A stretch of 64,000 bases of DNA from Dermanyssus gallinae (GCA_003439945.1 QVRM01003983.1:62001-126000); one strand, 5' to 3'; shown: positions 1 through 11,552, counted from the stretch's first letter. Numbers and translations: made by a program. The notes: generated from the letters alone by a model not told the origin.

Positions 1-330
1 CTGCATTGCTGCCAGATATTTTCTTACGTATATGTGTGACATGCGCTTCAAAGGTCAGCTTTTCGTCCAACGTAACGCCTAGAAACTTCGTTTCCTTTAG
101 AAGCGAAAGGGCTATGCCATCGAACTGGAAACGGAGGGGATTAATCGTAACGGAACCCCGCGGGGAAAGGAATTGCATTACACCTGTTTTCCTCCAATTC
201 ATATAGAGACCGTTACTCCTGAACCATGATGATAACCTCTGAAGGTCCTCGCGGACCATAGCCTCTACCTCAGTTGGGGAATTCCCGACGAATAGGGCGG
301 TGGTATCGTCCGCAAGCAAGGTCAACTTTG
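1..330 (-). pseudogene. Family A non-LTR retrotransposon, reverse transcriptase fragment
   Basis: Read leftward, the minus strand gives a continuous RT palm/thumb segment. It starts at the catalytic box LLADDTTALFVG (the usual F/YADD box with L in first place). It continues through SSWFRSNGLYMNWRKT and ends in KETKFLGVTLDEKLTFEAHV, the conserved 'KFLGV.LD..L.W..H' thumb block of Jockey/CR1-type elements. There is no stop in the roughly 100 residues visible, so this piece is less decayed than its neighbours. It runs off the left edge of the window. On the minus strand it follows the C-terminus of an R1-clade element directly, which suggests a 5'-truncated insertion behind R1. A second, frameshifted copy lies on the plus strand at 12165-13075. 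The clade is not assigned. Confidence 0.8.
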
Positions 331-960
331 CGTTTGCAATCGTGCAACATCGTTTACAATGAAGTCGGCGGCGCGTCGTCGTACAGCCTCCTCCTTGGCC
401 ATCATGATCTCTTTTATTGCGCGCGCAAGTCTGTTCCACTGTTCTCGAGACTCCAACATACGTGCGACAACATCCTTTAGACCAAAAGTATCTCCGAGCA
501 GCCCGCCTCTTGGTACTCTCCATGCCAGGCAGTGGAACACCGTATGTTCCGGTGTGTCTCGGGTTATCATGTTGCAGAAAGTGCAGATGTCCAAATTTGT
601 CTTTTCAATCCTCTTTAAATACGCCTGGAACTCCCCATGATCTGTAAGGACCTGTGTAATGTGGTAGCTCAGTTCTCCACCGGGTCTATCCATCCAAAAC
701 CTGATGTCGGGGATAAGCGTCTTAACACAAAGCCAATTTCGCCTTCTTGAATGGCGTCCCACTCACGTTGCCACTCCTCAATCATCTGCGAATGGGCGTC
801 GTTATGATCAAACAGGGGATCCGACCACACAGCTGCTCGTTTGCCAACCTTGAGATCCCATGGTATGGTTCCGGCTAGAACTAGCGCTGCGAGTGTGTTG
901 ACGGTCCTATAACCGCTAATGATTCTCAGCGCAGACCCTCTCTGTGTCCTCCGTAGTAGA
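322..960 (-). pseudogene. R1-clade LINE ORF2, 3' part (thumb and C-terminal CCHC), split by family B
   Basis: Two overlapping minus-strand frames carry the end of an R1-type ORF2. The first contains QRGSALRIISGYRTVNTLAA, the R1 block just after the RT thumb. The second contains ELSYHITQVLTDHGEFQAYL followed by a Cys-Cys-His-Cys motif (CTFCN, then EHTVFHC), the C-terminal zinc knuckle of R1-clade ORF2. One frameshift separates them near 760. It is the continuation of the RT at 2697-3890, the two parts being separated by the plus-strand LINE at 968-2689. Joining the parts across one copy of TTTTGCG leaves the frames one base apart, which fits later decay. Assignment to the R1 clade rests on these motifs and is strong; the exact family is unknown. 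Confidence 0.85.
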
Positions 961-967
961 TTTTGCG
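961..967. repeat. Target-site duplication, left copy (TTTTGCG)
   Basis: TTTTGCG occurs here, directly before the 5'-truncated family B LINE, and again at 2690-2696 directly after its tail. The flanks on both sides are R1 ORF2 in the same orientation, which supports a real target duplication, although seven bases alone is weak. Confidence 0.6.
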
Positions 968-2689
968 GCTTTATAATATAGATCAGACGGTCCTCGTAGA
1001 CGGCGCTTCTAAAGCAAATGCATTTAAGGACTTCTTCTCGTCGGTTTATGTTGCCCAAGGGAGTTCAGTTCCCGAAGGTGTTTCCAACGACGTGGTCTCG
1101 AGAGAAAGCTGTCCATACTTGGAAATATCAGAATATAATATTTTTTTCCAAAAAACAAACAACTACCCACTAAATGCAGCTTTACTCCTGATTTAATCCC
1201 ACCCATATTTTATAAAATGTAGCGTCTGCAATAACTGAACCCATAATTTTGATATTCAGTAGGTCCTATGAGGATGGCATTGTGCCAAAACATTTTTCGG
1301 CAATCACTCGTAACCCCTGTACATAAGAAGGGACTAAAGTCAAATGTAGATAATTACAGACATGTAGCTCAATCATCTATCGCATGTATCATCTTTGAAA
1401 AACTGCTAGTGGACCATAATTTTCATTTTCTTTAATCCAAATGCTTGCTGGATGAGAACCAACATGGTTTTACTAAAGGCACAGCAACACAACTCGTCGA
1501 AATGACTCAAGATTGGGCTGTTATGATAAACAATAGGTTGGCCTTTGATTGTATATATTTTGATTTCTCGAAGGCATTTGATAGAGTAATCCGTGTGCAA
1601 CTTGTACAAAAGCTTAGGTACTTGGATGTAGATACTCGCTCTATATCATGGATTGCTAGTTATCTTACCCGTAGAGAGTTCTGCGTTCGCGTAAGCAATA
1701 GCTTTAGTGAGTCGGGCACGTGCCCCTCAGGCGTCCCTCAGGAATCAAGCCTCGGACCACTTTTATTTTGCATATTTGTTTTAGATCGTAAAAACGTTAT
1801 TCCTGAGTCGATAACTTATAAGCTTTATGCTGATGATTTGAAGCCATACGGACCACCAACACCGCTAGCGGAAGGCTAGCGGTGTTAGTGGTCCGTATGG
1901 TGTACGATTGAGGTGTACGAAACTACGGAGTACGATTGAGGCGGTTTCTAAGTGGTGTCTGGATAACTAAATGATTATATCAGTGCCGAAATGTGCTGTA
2001 TTGTGTTTGTTGTAAAAGCCCATGACTACAGGCTACACGGGGAGGCTATCCCTATTGTAAATTGTATAAGGGACCTTGGGGTTGCGGTGACACCGCAACT
2101 GGATTTTAGCACTCACATTACACAAGTCATCCGATCAGCTAATCTTATACCTAATACCATATTTCGTTGTTTCATAATTATTGATTAAAATTTTTACATG
2201 AGGCTTTATAATAGTTTGGTTGTACTTCAGTTTATCTATTGCTGTGAGGTTTAGCGGCCTTATTTAGAACACATTGAAGCAATGGAAAGTGTACAGAGGA
2301 GATTCCTTCGTCGTGTCTCATTAAGGTGTAACATTGCCCGAATTTCTATTGTGATAAGCTCTATTCGGGAACTTCAGTCCAGGGCGGATTATCGAAAGTT
2401 CAATCGTAGTATAAAGTCATCAAATACATCGAACTATTTTAGCATTCGGTTAAACAATCTTAGAAGCGGTAACACCATCTCGTCGAAACAAATGGCCAAG
2501 ACAGATCGTGTAAATAACACGTTTTCGTGGCGTATGGCGAGGGCACTGAAAACTTGAAACGCTAATAGCGCCAATGTCCGCACACAAGTAAACTGACTAT
2601 CGTATGTATCTAGGTAACGGTTTGTAAAATGTAAATAATGTCCCCCTTTGACAAAATAAAGGTGCATTTGAATTGAATTGAATTATCTC
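968..2689 (+). mobile_element. Family B non-LTR retrotransposon copy 1, 5'-truncated (CR1/Jockey type)
   Basis: The element begins in the EN-RT linker (ANAFKDFFSSVYV) and then has RT blocks in several frames: DENQHGFTKGTATQLVEM, CIYFDFSKAFDRV, CPSGVPQESSLGPLLF and YKLYADDLK (catalytic YADD). A later block GEAIPIVNCIRDLGVAVTPQ is the thumb. The C-terminal part (2282-2557) ends in NTISSKQMAKTDRVNN. The 3' end carries an ATTGA-repeat tail (about 2671-2685), as in many CR1/Jockey-like elements. Stops, frameshifts and a 57-bp inverted duplication right after YADD make it dead. It sits inside an R1-clade element and is flanked by TTTTGCG on both sides. Copies of its 3' end also lie at 6747-7230 and, more diverged, at 11685-11960 (both minus). 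Confidence 0.85.
1844..1900. repeat. Inverted duplication, 26-bp arms (foldback 1)
   Basis: Left arm 1844-1869 and right arm 1875-1900 are reverse complements with one mismatch, around the loop GGAAG. It starts a few codons after the catalytic YADD box of family B and replaces normal RT sequence, so it arose after insertion. A 12-bp direct repeat (GTACGATTGAGG) follows at about 1902-1943. Confidence 0.9.
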
Positions 2690-2696
2690 TTTTGCG
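2690..2696. repeat. Target-site duplication, right copy (TTTTGCG)
   Basis: Matches 961-967 and directly follows the ATTGA-rich tail of the family B LINE. Confidence 0.6.
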
Positions 2697-3890
2697 TTGG
2701 GTTGCGGTCGCTTGCTGCATCCACACGGGTGAACTGAACAGCGCCACTGATTTTCCCACCTTTATGAGCAATCGTCTCTTTTCCGCCCGAGACCCGTGGG
2801 TGTTAGAAAGGAGCCGTGCAATCTCATTAATCACTTTAAGTGCGCGGTCCGTGGCGATCTTGATTTGAGAGGTTCTTCGTAGACCGCGATCGAGATGGAC
2901 ACCGAGCAACCGAGCCGTGTTCGAGATTTGCATTTCCTCTCCTGCCAATGTTAGCCTAATGTGTGGACAGTGTCTGCGGCCTATGAGCAGTATGGCCTTA
3001 CTCTTTGAGGCGGCCATCTGCAGCCCGGCCTCGTCCATTCAGTCCTCGATCACTTTTAGCGCAGCGTTAACTGTCTCCTCGAGGTGGTTTGCCGTTCGCG
3101 CCTGTACCGTAAGTGCCAGGTTGTCTGCATAGGCTACAAGCTCTGATCCCTGGGGCATATCTGGAAGGCGAAGGACGTCGGCGTATGCCAGATAAAGTCA
3201 CAGTAGAGGGCCTAAATCAAACCCTGTGGCACTCCGGCCGTAATCGCATTTTTTTTCCATCACTCAGCACAGATTATCACAGACCAGTCGTACAAGGTTA
3301 GGAGGTACTTTCTTTCTTTTGAGTGTGTCGAGTATGACCCTTCAGGGCATACTGTTAAAGGCGTTTTTAACATCGAGAAGGATTGCCATGTAGAGATTGC
3401 GAGTCATCATGGACAAACAATGAATTAATTCTGCTTTCGAAACCACACTGTGCACGGCTGAAAGCACCGAGCGATTCATTCGCAGTCGCCCTTGGCTAGC
3501 GTGTTTAGGAGACGGACGGTAAGAGCCATTTCCTTTCGGGATTAGCAATAAGTCAGTCTTCTTCCAGGTAGGTATCTTCCTCTCTTTTAAGGTGTCCGTG
3601 GCTGCCGCAACCACTTTTAGGTAATTTTTAAACAGTAGGCGAACTGCAGCGGCCAGGATTCCATCTGGGCCAGGTACTTTTCCAATCTCAATCCGTTCAG
3701 CAGCTTGCAATACCCCCATACGTGTAACTGCCGGAATCGAGCTGACGCACGTTTCAGGCTCCGTTTCCTCCGGGTCGCTTGGCGTCGTCTCCTCACCCTC
3801 GTCGATTAGCACAATGTCCACCATGGCGGGCGCACTGTCGTATGGCGAGCGGTCAAATGACGGATCCTCTGGGAACAAGAAACGGATAAC
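2697..3890 (-). pseudogene. R1-clade LINE ORF2, reverse transcriptase part
   Basis: From right to left the minus strand shows the RT entry block AAERIEIGKVPGPDGILAAA, then WKKTDLLLIPKGNGSYRP and YMAILLDVKNAFNSMP (RT motif A, with the catalytic Asp in LLDVKNAF). After a decayed stretch it shows DEAGLQMAASKSKAILLIG, RLLGVHLDRGLR and KSVALFSSPVWMQQATATQR, all typical R1-clade thumb blocks. The YADD region (about 3050-3330) is badly broken. It continues upstream (rightward) into the endonuclease of the same ORF2 and downstream, beyond the family B insertion, into 960-322. Confidence 0.88.
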
Positions 3891-5047
3891 ACCCTCTTTC
3901 TATCCGTCAGGTATAGTTTCCATTCTCTTGCCTTTGAGCTTACCCCTGACCAGCTTATATGCGCGGCCCCTCGGAAAGTACTCCACGCTCTCAGCGAGTT
4001 GCTTCCAGTATTCGTTCTTACTCTTGTTCATGGCCTTTCGCAGAATAGCTCTCCTTCTTTTAAACTCCGCGAGTAGTCGCTGACTTTGTTCATCGTTGCC
4101 GCCCCGACGCCTCGAATGCTCGCAGTTGTGTCGTGCCCGCACGCAGTCTCGTCTTGCCAGTTCAATATCCTCATTCCACCAGTATTTTGGTTCGCAGTGA
4201 TTTTTTTTGCCGGGATGTGGGGGGCTAGCCGCCGTCCGTTTGCAAGCCTTTATCAGGGCCGCATGAAGCTGTGTCGACGTTGTTGGTACCGTCTCCCCCT
4301 CTTCCACGCGCAGCTCTCTGTCGAGCTCTTTTTTAAGAAGTGCATTGCTCCTGATGACGAGTTTTGGTCTCCTGATAGAAGCCCTAACGTTGCGACTTTG
4401 AAGTCCTCCAATCTCAAACAAAATGCAGTAATGGTCGATCAGTGTCTCAGCCTGCTTCAAGACCTGCCAGTTGGTGATTCGCGTGGCATATGCGCTGCTG
4501 GTGATGGTCAGGTCTAGATGCGACTCGTTCTCTGTCACCCCAGACATATACGTGGCGGATCCTGTGTTCATCACTGCGAGATCCTCCCGTGCGAGCCAGT
4601 CCATTAGAGTTTGCCCTCTTGTGTTAATTTGTCGCGACCCCCATACCGGCGATGCGGCATTGAAATCTCCGGTGTAGATAACGAAAGGCCGAGTGCATGT
4701 TCTTGATGAGATTGTCAGTTCATCCAGGAGCCCCTCAAGCTCTTCCAGCGCACCGTTAGGACTAATGAAGCAAGAATAGATCCTGCAGACTCTCTCAATT
4801 TCCACTCATGAGAATGACGAGACTTCTCTTCAGCTTTGCCCTGAAATGTTATGTTTTTGGACCCGGTCGTTTAGTATCATACAGGTATCTTTTCTTATGT
4901 CCGTGATCCATTCTTTGGTCGCAACCAGGGCTCGCTTACCACATACAGCGAAGTTTTATGCCTCATAGCAATCACGTCTAGCATGTCATGAACCTGCCTG
5001 CTTCTGTTGCAGTTTAATTGCAGTACATTAATACTATTGCTGGTCAT
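3890..5047 (-). pseudogene. R1-clade LINE ORF2, APE-type endonuclease and linker
   Basis: ORF2 appears to start at the ATG read leftward from 5047 and opens with MTSNSINVLQLNCNRSR, holding the first catalytic Asn, then YVVSEPW with the catalytic Glu. After a short region with stops, a 301-residue open frame (4805-3900) carries PFVIYTGDFNAASPVWGSRQ (catalytic GDFNA), SHLDLTITSSAYATRI and LIDHYCILFEI (the usual SDH active-site His, with I for S). It then runs into the basic linker KYWWNEDIELARRDCVRARH. This is the apurinic-like nuclease that nicks the target DNA in R1-clade elements. The start overlaps the ORF1 stop as TAATG. The host copy is dead because of the stops and the downstream insertion. 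Confidence 0.88.
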
Positions 5048-5049
5048 TA
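5045..5049 (-). promoter_or_regulatory. TAATG stop-start overlap of ORF1 and ORF2
   Basis: On the minus strand ORF1 ends in VETPKVAKQRDGEQPG, SSTTQQQ and TAA; the last two bases of that stop and the first of ORF2's ATG are shared, giving TAATG. In the R1-clade element SART1 such an overlap drives reinitiation of ORF2 translation (established for that family). Function here is inferred. Confidence 0.75.
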
Positions 5050-6300
5050 TTGCTGTTGTGTAGTACTGCTGCCCGGTTGTTCTCCGTCTCTTTGTTTAGC
5101 TACCTTAGGAGTTTCAACGGGTGGGGATCTCAGACTTCGCCTGCGCCTTTTCTTGTTGGCGACCTTCCAAAAACCTTGCTCATCTATGTCAGCGTTCATA
5201 TCCGTCTCATTTCCTGGATCGGTCAGCGTGGCCCACTGGTTATTGTTCTGTGCTATTTTTCTCCTTACTCTTCGGTGGCGCAGGGAGAACCTGGGGGTCG
5301 ACCGGTAGGGATTCCTTAATTTTTGAAGCGGACCAGGTCTTTTTTCTTTTTATTTCCATCATTTTCTCTCTGTAGATCGGGCATGTTATGGAGTTAGCAG
5401 CGTGTTCCAGCACGTTACAATTATAACATGCTGATGACTCTTGGCAATCTCGCGCTATCTGTCCCGATCTGCAACGTTATGACATATAAACTCTTGGGCT
5501 ATCTGGTTTTCGCACTCGTGTGCACAACGCCCGATTCTTTGGCAGCGTGGGCAGCAGGGAATCGTGACTCACTCGGAAATCGTGACTCATTCGGAAAATG
5601 GCTGGACTCGGAAGTCCAGCCAAGCTTGATATCTCCGATAGCTAACAACTTGCGTGCGACGCTCTCTCTGGCTTTAACCATCACTGATAGAGACCCTGTG
5701 TGTCCTTTTCTGGGCTTCTCCAGGATGAAACATTCACCTGCTCCTAGAGTGACGTGACTGCTTCTTTTATTTCCTTTTCAGACGCATCGTCCGGTAGTCC
5801 TCGGACAATTAATCTCTTTTCTTGGATATTAGCCGCATCGAGAGCCGCCTGTTTGCAGAGTACTTCCGCAAAGGTCAACGCACCTTCAGCCGCCTTTTCT
5901 GTAATCGTCAGCTTTACGTCGCCGCTTTCGAGTTTTTGCCATTTGTTGACGACAACTCTGTGTTCGTTTACGTCGACATTTTTATGAATTTGAAGCATGT
6001 CGGCATATGTTGCCATGTTCCGTTTCTTCTGAATGATGGCTGTAGTTGATGAGCGATCCTGAGTCCTACTTTTTTGGTTTTTTCTTTCTCGCCTATCTTT
6101 TTCCTGCCGTCTTTACATGTTGTTATCGCGAGCTTTAGGGCATTCTTTGTTTGTGGCACCTGCATATCATTGGCCATTATTTTTTCCATTTCCGCCAGTA
6201 GCTTACAGTTATCTTTTCGCAAGGCATCGATTACTTTCTTTTGGGCCTTCTTTATTTCCTCAGCTTGCAATTGCAATTCAAGAGCCCTTTCTTTTATTGC
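5047..6300 (-). pseudogene. R1-clade LINE ORF1 (Gag-like), frameshifted
   Basis: Reading leftward, the N-terminal part (6276-5968) is rich in Lys, Glu and Gln with heptad spacing (EEIKKAQKKVIDALRKDN) and is probably a coiled coil. The middle part (6016-5744) ends in ANIQEKRLIVRGLPDDASEK. The next frame (5684-5499) has KARESVARKLLAIGDIKLGW, the R1 Gag block just before the zinc knuckles. Knuckle remnants follow in shifted frames: CPRCQRIGRCAHEC (His position changed to Arg) and CYNCNVLEHAANSITC. The basic tail leads to the TAA at 5049. A short direct repeat (about 5559-5595, ESRFP twice in translation) interrupts the first knuckle. ORF1 of R1 elements binds RNA and forms the RNP. Several frameshifts make it non-functional. 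Confidence 0.8.
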
Positions 6301-6740
6301 CTTCAGCTTTTAGCCTTATTCACTTCCAGGAGTAGGGATTTCACGCCGTTCTTTACCTTACGATGAACGCCTTGTGTTCCCTGCGTGTATTCGCAAAGAG
6401 CCGTTACCAGATCTATTGTTGTAGCAAACGGGCCGGTGTATTCCTCAGCTGGGATGCTATCCGAGTAGCCATGTTTCCTCTCTGTACCTTCCTTCTTATC
6501 CTTTTAAGTTTCTACGTCGGGTCTGTAGGATCTGTCTCCCTAGCCGACCCTTCAGTATCACTAACTTTGGCGGGCTCCATGTCCAGGTTACACCCCTCCC
6601 TCCCCCTCAGGGTCTTTTCCGGGATGGCGAACGAAACATGCCTCTGTTGGCCCAATCGGCCAGCCTAATACGTTCTGTACTACATTTTACCTGCTTTTGT
6701 TCGTTATATCAATATATTCAGATGTTGTTATAACCTATAT
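6301..6740 (-). other. Probable 5' region of the R1-clade element
   Basis: No protein motif is clear here. On the minus strand the sequence is purine-rich with scattered stops, and it lies between the Gag coiled coil and the neighbouring family B tail. I take it as the 5' UTR or the start of ORF1, but the exact 5' end cannot be placed. Confidence 0.4.
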
Positions 6741-6746
6741 AAAGAT

Positions 6747-7230
6747 ATTCAATTCAATTCAATTCAAACGCACCTTTATTTTGTCAAAGGGAACATATTA
6801 CAATATTTACATTTCACAAACCGTTACCTAGATTCATAGGACAGTCAAGTTACTTGTGTGCCCACATTTGCACCGCAAGTATTTTAAGTTCTCAGTGCCC
6901 TAGCCATCCGCCACGAAAACATGTTATTCACGCGATCCGTCTTTGCAATTTGTTTAGACGAGATGGTGTTACCGCTTCTAAGATTGTTCACGCGAATTGT
7001 AAAAAATTTAGATAAATTTGATGATTTTATAATTCGATTGTACATGCGATAGTCCGCTCTGGACTGCAGCTCCCCAATAGGGCTTATCACAAGGGAACTT
7101 TTAGCAACGTTACACCTTATTGAGACACGACGAATAAACTTCCTCTGTACACGCTCCATTGCTTCAATGTATTTGCCTAAATAAGGCCGCCAAACCTCAC
7201 AACAATACGTAAACTTAGGAACAACTAAAC
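6747..7230 (-). mobile_element. Family B non-LTR retrotransposon copy 2, 3' end only
   Basis: Read leftward it encodes a 91-residue C-terminal block (7159-6884), with RADYRMYNRIIKSSNLSKFF and NTISSKQIAKTDRVNN, closely similar to that of copy 1 at 2282-2557. It ends in the same ATTGA-repeat tail (plus-strand ATTCA repeats at about 6747-6767). It is 5'-truncated, carrying only the last 480 bp or so. With copy 1 it forms an inverted pair on either side of the R1 endonuclease and Gag region. Confidence 0.85.
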
Positions 7231-7985
7231 TACGTTATATAAACGCGTTACTTGACGCTTGCCAGTGTTAATCCGTGGCAGGCTTACGAGTGCACGAGAA
7301 CTCCACAGAAACGAGAAACCACGTAACTCACCCACTCATCGGAGGGAGTTGCGATGTCCCTTCTGCAGTTTCCTGTTGATTGCACTGCAGATGCGACCAC
7401 AGCTCACCTCAGTCTATCCTTGTGGCAAGCCTTCTGGGTGTCACAAAATTCACGAAAATTCACCAACAGTTTCCGTTTTGTGCATAGTGTACTCTTAATG
7501 ACTAATTCTATCTGTTCCGCACAGAGAAACGCACGAAAGGGTCTCCCGTACTAGTATCCCAAGATATCTTCCGGAACCGATCTCACATGCGTCCGCAACG
7601 TTCGCCTGCTATGCTGAGACGTTGACTACGTACTGGCCGACCAAAGAGACCAGTAAACATGTGTATTGACGATGGTAAACAACACAGTGTGGGGAGCGAC
7701 CACAATTTGATAACTTTTAGCAATTAGAATAGGCACCCGAAATTAAAGAGAAAACATAACAAAACTACAAAAAAAAAATAGACAAGAGAAAGTTTGCAAA
7801 AGAGCTAGAACAGTGGAGGGAAACTCGGGTAGGACTACCGTATGAAAAAATATTAGAATGGCAAAGCAAATCTTAGATAACTTAATTGTCAGTTTGGCAT
7901 CAAGCCGCATGATCAACTCCTGATCTAATGAAGGTTTAAATAGAAGTTTGCAACTAAGAAGACACCTGTCCAGACAACACCGAAA
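7231..7985. other. Unassigned stretch
   Basis: I see no motif, repeat or convincing frame. Short open frames exist but show no biased codon use or recognisable domain. The last part is A-rich on the plus strand and probably belongs to the start of the LINE that follows. Confidence 0.5.
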
Positions 7986-10330
7986 GACGCCAAATCGACA
8001 TGGAGCAAACAGATAAGCTGTGGAGGGAATACATAGAAGTAAAAATAAAACTAAGCGAGGATATAGCCAACGCCATAATACTAGACAAGCTTAAAGATTT
8101 AAAAAACATAACAAACAATAGCGCAGGGAAGAGTTTTTCTGAGAATACATAAAACAGCTGGATGAGATAGCTGGAGATAACGAAAGAGGAGAGAAAAAAA
8201 TACACAAGACAAGAGATAAATGAAGCACTAAATACTATGTTTGACGCTGAAATATATGAACTACAAAATAAACAAACGCATACAAGAAGAGTGGATATTG
8301 GCTGACGGACAAATATAGAAGAAATCGAACAGGTTATTAGATCAAAAGACGACAAAATTGCATGTGGACAAGATGCGGTATCGCTAAAATTGATTAAGAA
8401 TATTGGTACGCCTATGTAAAAATACCTGGCGGGTGAATTCAACAAGATTGTTGATGGGAAAGAGATCCCTCAAGAATGAAAGAATGGTTAGCAAAGAGAT
8501 TTGCCTTCATACCAAAACCAGGGGTGGAAAACACGAAATTGTCCAATCGCAAACCAATAACGGTAACAAGCGTTGTATACAGGATATTTGCTGCCATTCT
8601 TACGGACAGGCTACAGGACGAGCTGGAAAAGATTAAACTAATAGGACTATGGTAGAGTGGTTTTAGAACAGGCAGGAGAATAGAGGATAGTCTTTTTCTA
8701 TGTTGGGCAGTCTGGCCCAACAGGTACTTTCGTACTAACTGAAAGTACCTGTTGGGCCAGATGTAGAAAACAGATCTTAGTTGCAACATTTCTCGATATC
8801 CGACGGATCTATGATACGGTCGACAGAAACACTTTTTGGAGCAAGATGATAGAAGGTGGATTAGGACCGGAATGGGTCAGTATATTTAAAGAAATATACG
8901 ACAGGAGCTACACCTTCGCAAGAATCGGGTCGAACTTCAGATTTAGGAAAAGACTTCGACAAGGATGTCCTTGCTCGGTGTCACTGTTTTTGCCTTGATG
9001 AGGTGGCACGACAAGTGTATGAATCGAATCTGGGTTTTAAAACAGTATACGCTAGTGATGAAATAGCATCTCTCCGACCGTGTGTCCTGTTGTTTGCAGA
9101 CGACATGGTGATTTTAGCGGAAGGAGTTGACCAAATGCAAGAAATGCTAACAATATACGGAGAAACGGCAAAAAATATTGGGCAGAAGTTCAACGAAAAT
9201 AAATGTGCAAATGTAATATTCCGGGGATATCAGGGAGCTGTCGCTAACGACGCAGGGAAAGAAATCGAATATAAAAACGCATATAAATACTTGGGAGTTA
9301 TAAGAGAAAACCGTCCAGATATTTTTAAAGCTGAGCATGCAATAAGAAAATAACGAGCTGACAACAGACAAAAGATTGCAAGAAAGAAGGCTTTGTGGAG
9401 TTGCAACAGATTCATGGTGACTAAAAAGCTTTGGAAAAGCTCGCTGCGCCAACAGTGACGCACGCTAACGCTATTGTGAGTTTAGACGCAAGCATGGTAA
9501 ATAGACCTCCAGAATTGAAGGGAAATTCGGAGTCTCCAGCTTCTGGGCAAGGGAAGCACAAGCAAAGATATCGTATGTAAGCCGTCTAAAAGACGTAGCA
9601 GCAAGTAAAGAAGAACAAAACTGGGCGCCCGAACTGCTCACAGCAAAACTGACCGTGAAAAATATAAGCAAATGGGATAGACGGCTAAAGGTCCTTGGAC
9701 CCAAATTTAAGTGCAATGCGATGGATTTTGAAGAACACGAGGTGACTACAATTAAACAGATAACCAAGGATGTGAAGAAGAAAGTTGACAAAACGGCCGA
9801 AGAGAGATGGAGATAAGATATGGAGAGAAAGACATCCTTGCATTGTGCAGGCAACAAAAAAGGAATATGGCCGAAAAGATATTATTTAATCGAACTCGCA
9901 AGCGTGCGGATTGATTGCTGATTGTAGGGCCGGTATGCTCAACACCCGACTGCTGGCGGCCAGATGCTCGGAAATTGAGAGCGTTCGGTGTAGAGCGTGT
10001 GATATCGACTATGGCAAGAGATAAATGAAACCAAACGCAGGCTATAGCATAGATTGTAAGGAACCATGGGGAAACACCCCGCTGAACCAAACTATTGTGT
10101 AGTTAGGTAGTAATATAACCATCGTGATAATCCAATGAATAGTATGAATGCACTACAGACGAGAATGTTTGTTAAAATACATATAATGATACCATAGTAA
10201 TAATCTACAACTATATCGGAGCCAGCAGCACGCTGCATGACATACTAAACAGCGAGCATCTGATCCAAAAGATATTTCGCAAGGAATGGTAAACAAAACT
10301 CATATATGTATATGTCATCAGACTGTTAAC
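7986..10330 (+). mobile_element. Family C non-LTR retrotransposon, decayed RT
   Basis: The plus strand reads, across several frames, an EN-RT linker (REYIEVKIKLSEDIANAI), then IEEIEQVIRSKDDKIACGQD (RT entry block), LVATFLDIRRIYDTVDR (motif A), FRFRKRLRQGCPCSVSLF (motif B) and VLLFADDMVILAEGVDQM (catalytic FADD intact, about 9088-9141). The thumb follows as EIEYKNAYKYLGVIRENRP. Later frames (9470-9850) hold Lys-rich sequence. There are many stops, and a 51-bp foldback at 8711-8761 lies between the entry block and motif A. The clade is uncertain: the overall order fits a CR1/L2-like LINE, but I do not recognise the family. Confidence 0.75.
8711..8761. repeat. Inverted duplication, 21-bp perfect arms (foldback 2)
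   Basis: 8711-8731 and 8741-8761 are perfect reverse complements around a 9-base loop. It lies inside the RT of the family C LINE and breaks the reading frame. Confidence 0.92.
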
Positions 10331-11552
10331 GTTTGTTTTTTAGAAAGAGATGTAGAGTGGCCGCGGTAATCCATTATAGGGCTTCGGGAGACTCCGTGCC
10401 CAGGATATTCGTTCCCAATTCAATTTAAACTGTTTTAAAGGTTGTGTCTAGAGTAAATAAACCTGCTAACAGGCTACGTCAATAAACTAAAGGCGTGTAC
10501 ACATTTATGAACAAAATGCTCCCTTCGTTACAGTTTGCCATCAAACAGACACACCAGCGCAACCCATTGGCACAGCATTGAAAAGGAAAATCACTTTCTT
10601 AAATGTTTTCTTAGCATTTTAAAGTAATTTTCTACTATTTTAAACACGTTCGTACATTACTATGTCTGTCAAAAATGACAGTCAGGGACTGACAGCGAGG
10701 CATAAAACGTTCTTTCATTGCGCAATAATTTACGTTTTGCGAAAGCAAGTTGGAAGGTGGACTTTAAAGCGGAGCTTGGCGTAGACACGCGGGTCACACG
10801 ACTGCCAAAAGAATCGAATGAAGCTGGGTTTACGCATCGGAACTGCAGTTTTTAGCTCGAGCATATTCCTTGTACATGCTCTTAACTGCATTAGTATATA
10901 TTTTTCACCCCAGGGCGTTTCCCAGTTGTTTTTTCACAGCAAAGTATACCACTATGCGCTAGCAAAGTATAAGAATATATGGCGCCAGCTTTTTCTCCTA
11001 GAGCTATATGCACAATCATTCGAATGGCGCGCATTTAAGGATCATAACCTCATATGGGCAATAAAACCATTTATGGAAAGGAACATGTTTCAGATTTAAA
11101 TATCGGAAAGATTGGATAGTAAGTATGTACTATGTGCATATTAAATATGAGTGAAAATAAGCTGTGGATACTTTTATAGAGACATGCGTGCAACACCGGT
11201 AAATACGTTTTTTGCAAAACCATGTTAATACACGACAGGCAAATATATTATTGATTTAGTGGCGATGTTTTAAAAGTGGGTTAAACAGCTATTTAGTTGC
11301 TTTGATGTCGTTAAAATATTGAATTAAATCGTATGAGATGGTATATGTTGTTATATTTTCACAATCATTCTTTATTCACTGAGTATAGCAAAATGTAGAT
11401 AATTGGACATTTCGATAATGAGTGTATGGGGTTATAAATGTAGTATGTTTTAAAGGTATGTTTGTTCAGAGTCAGGCACATTCGGCTGGTTTCTTTAATG
11501 AGGATTATATACCAAACGACAATAATAATGACTTTCATAAATCAAAACCTCA

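Noticed and set aside
10818..11099. 93-residue frame starting like a signal peptide
   Set aside because: No domain, no clear splice signals and no codon evidence; the AT-rich surroundings look intergenic.
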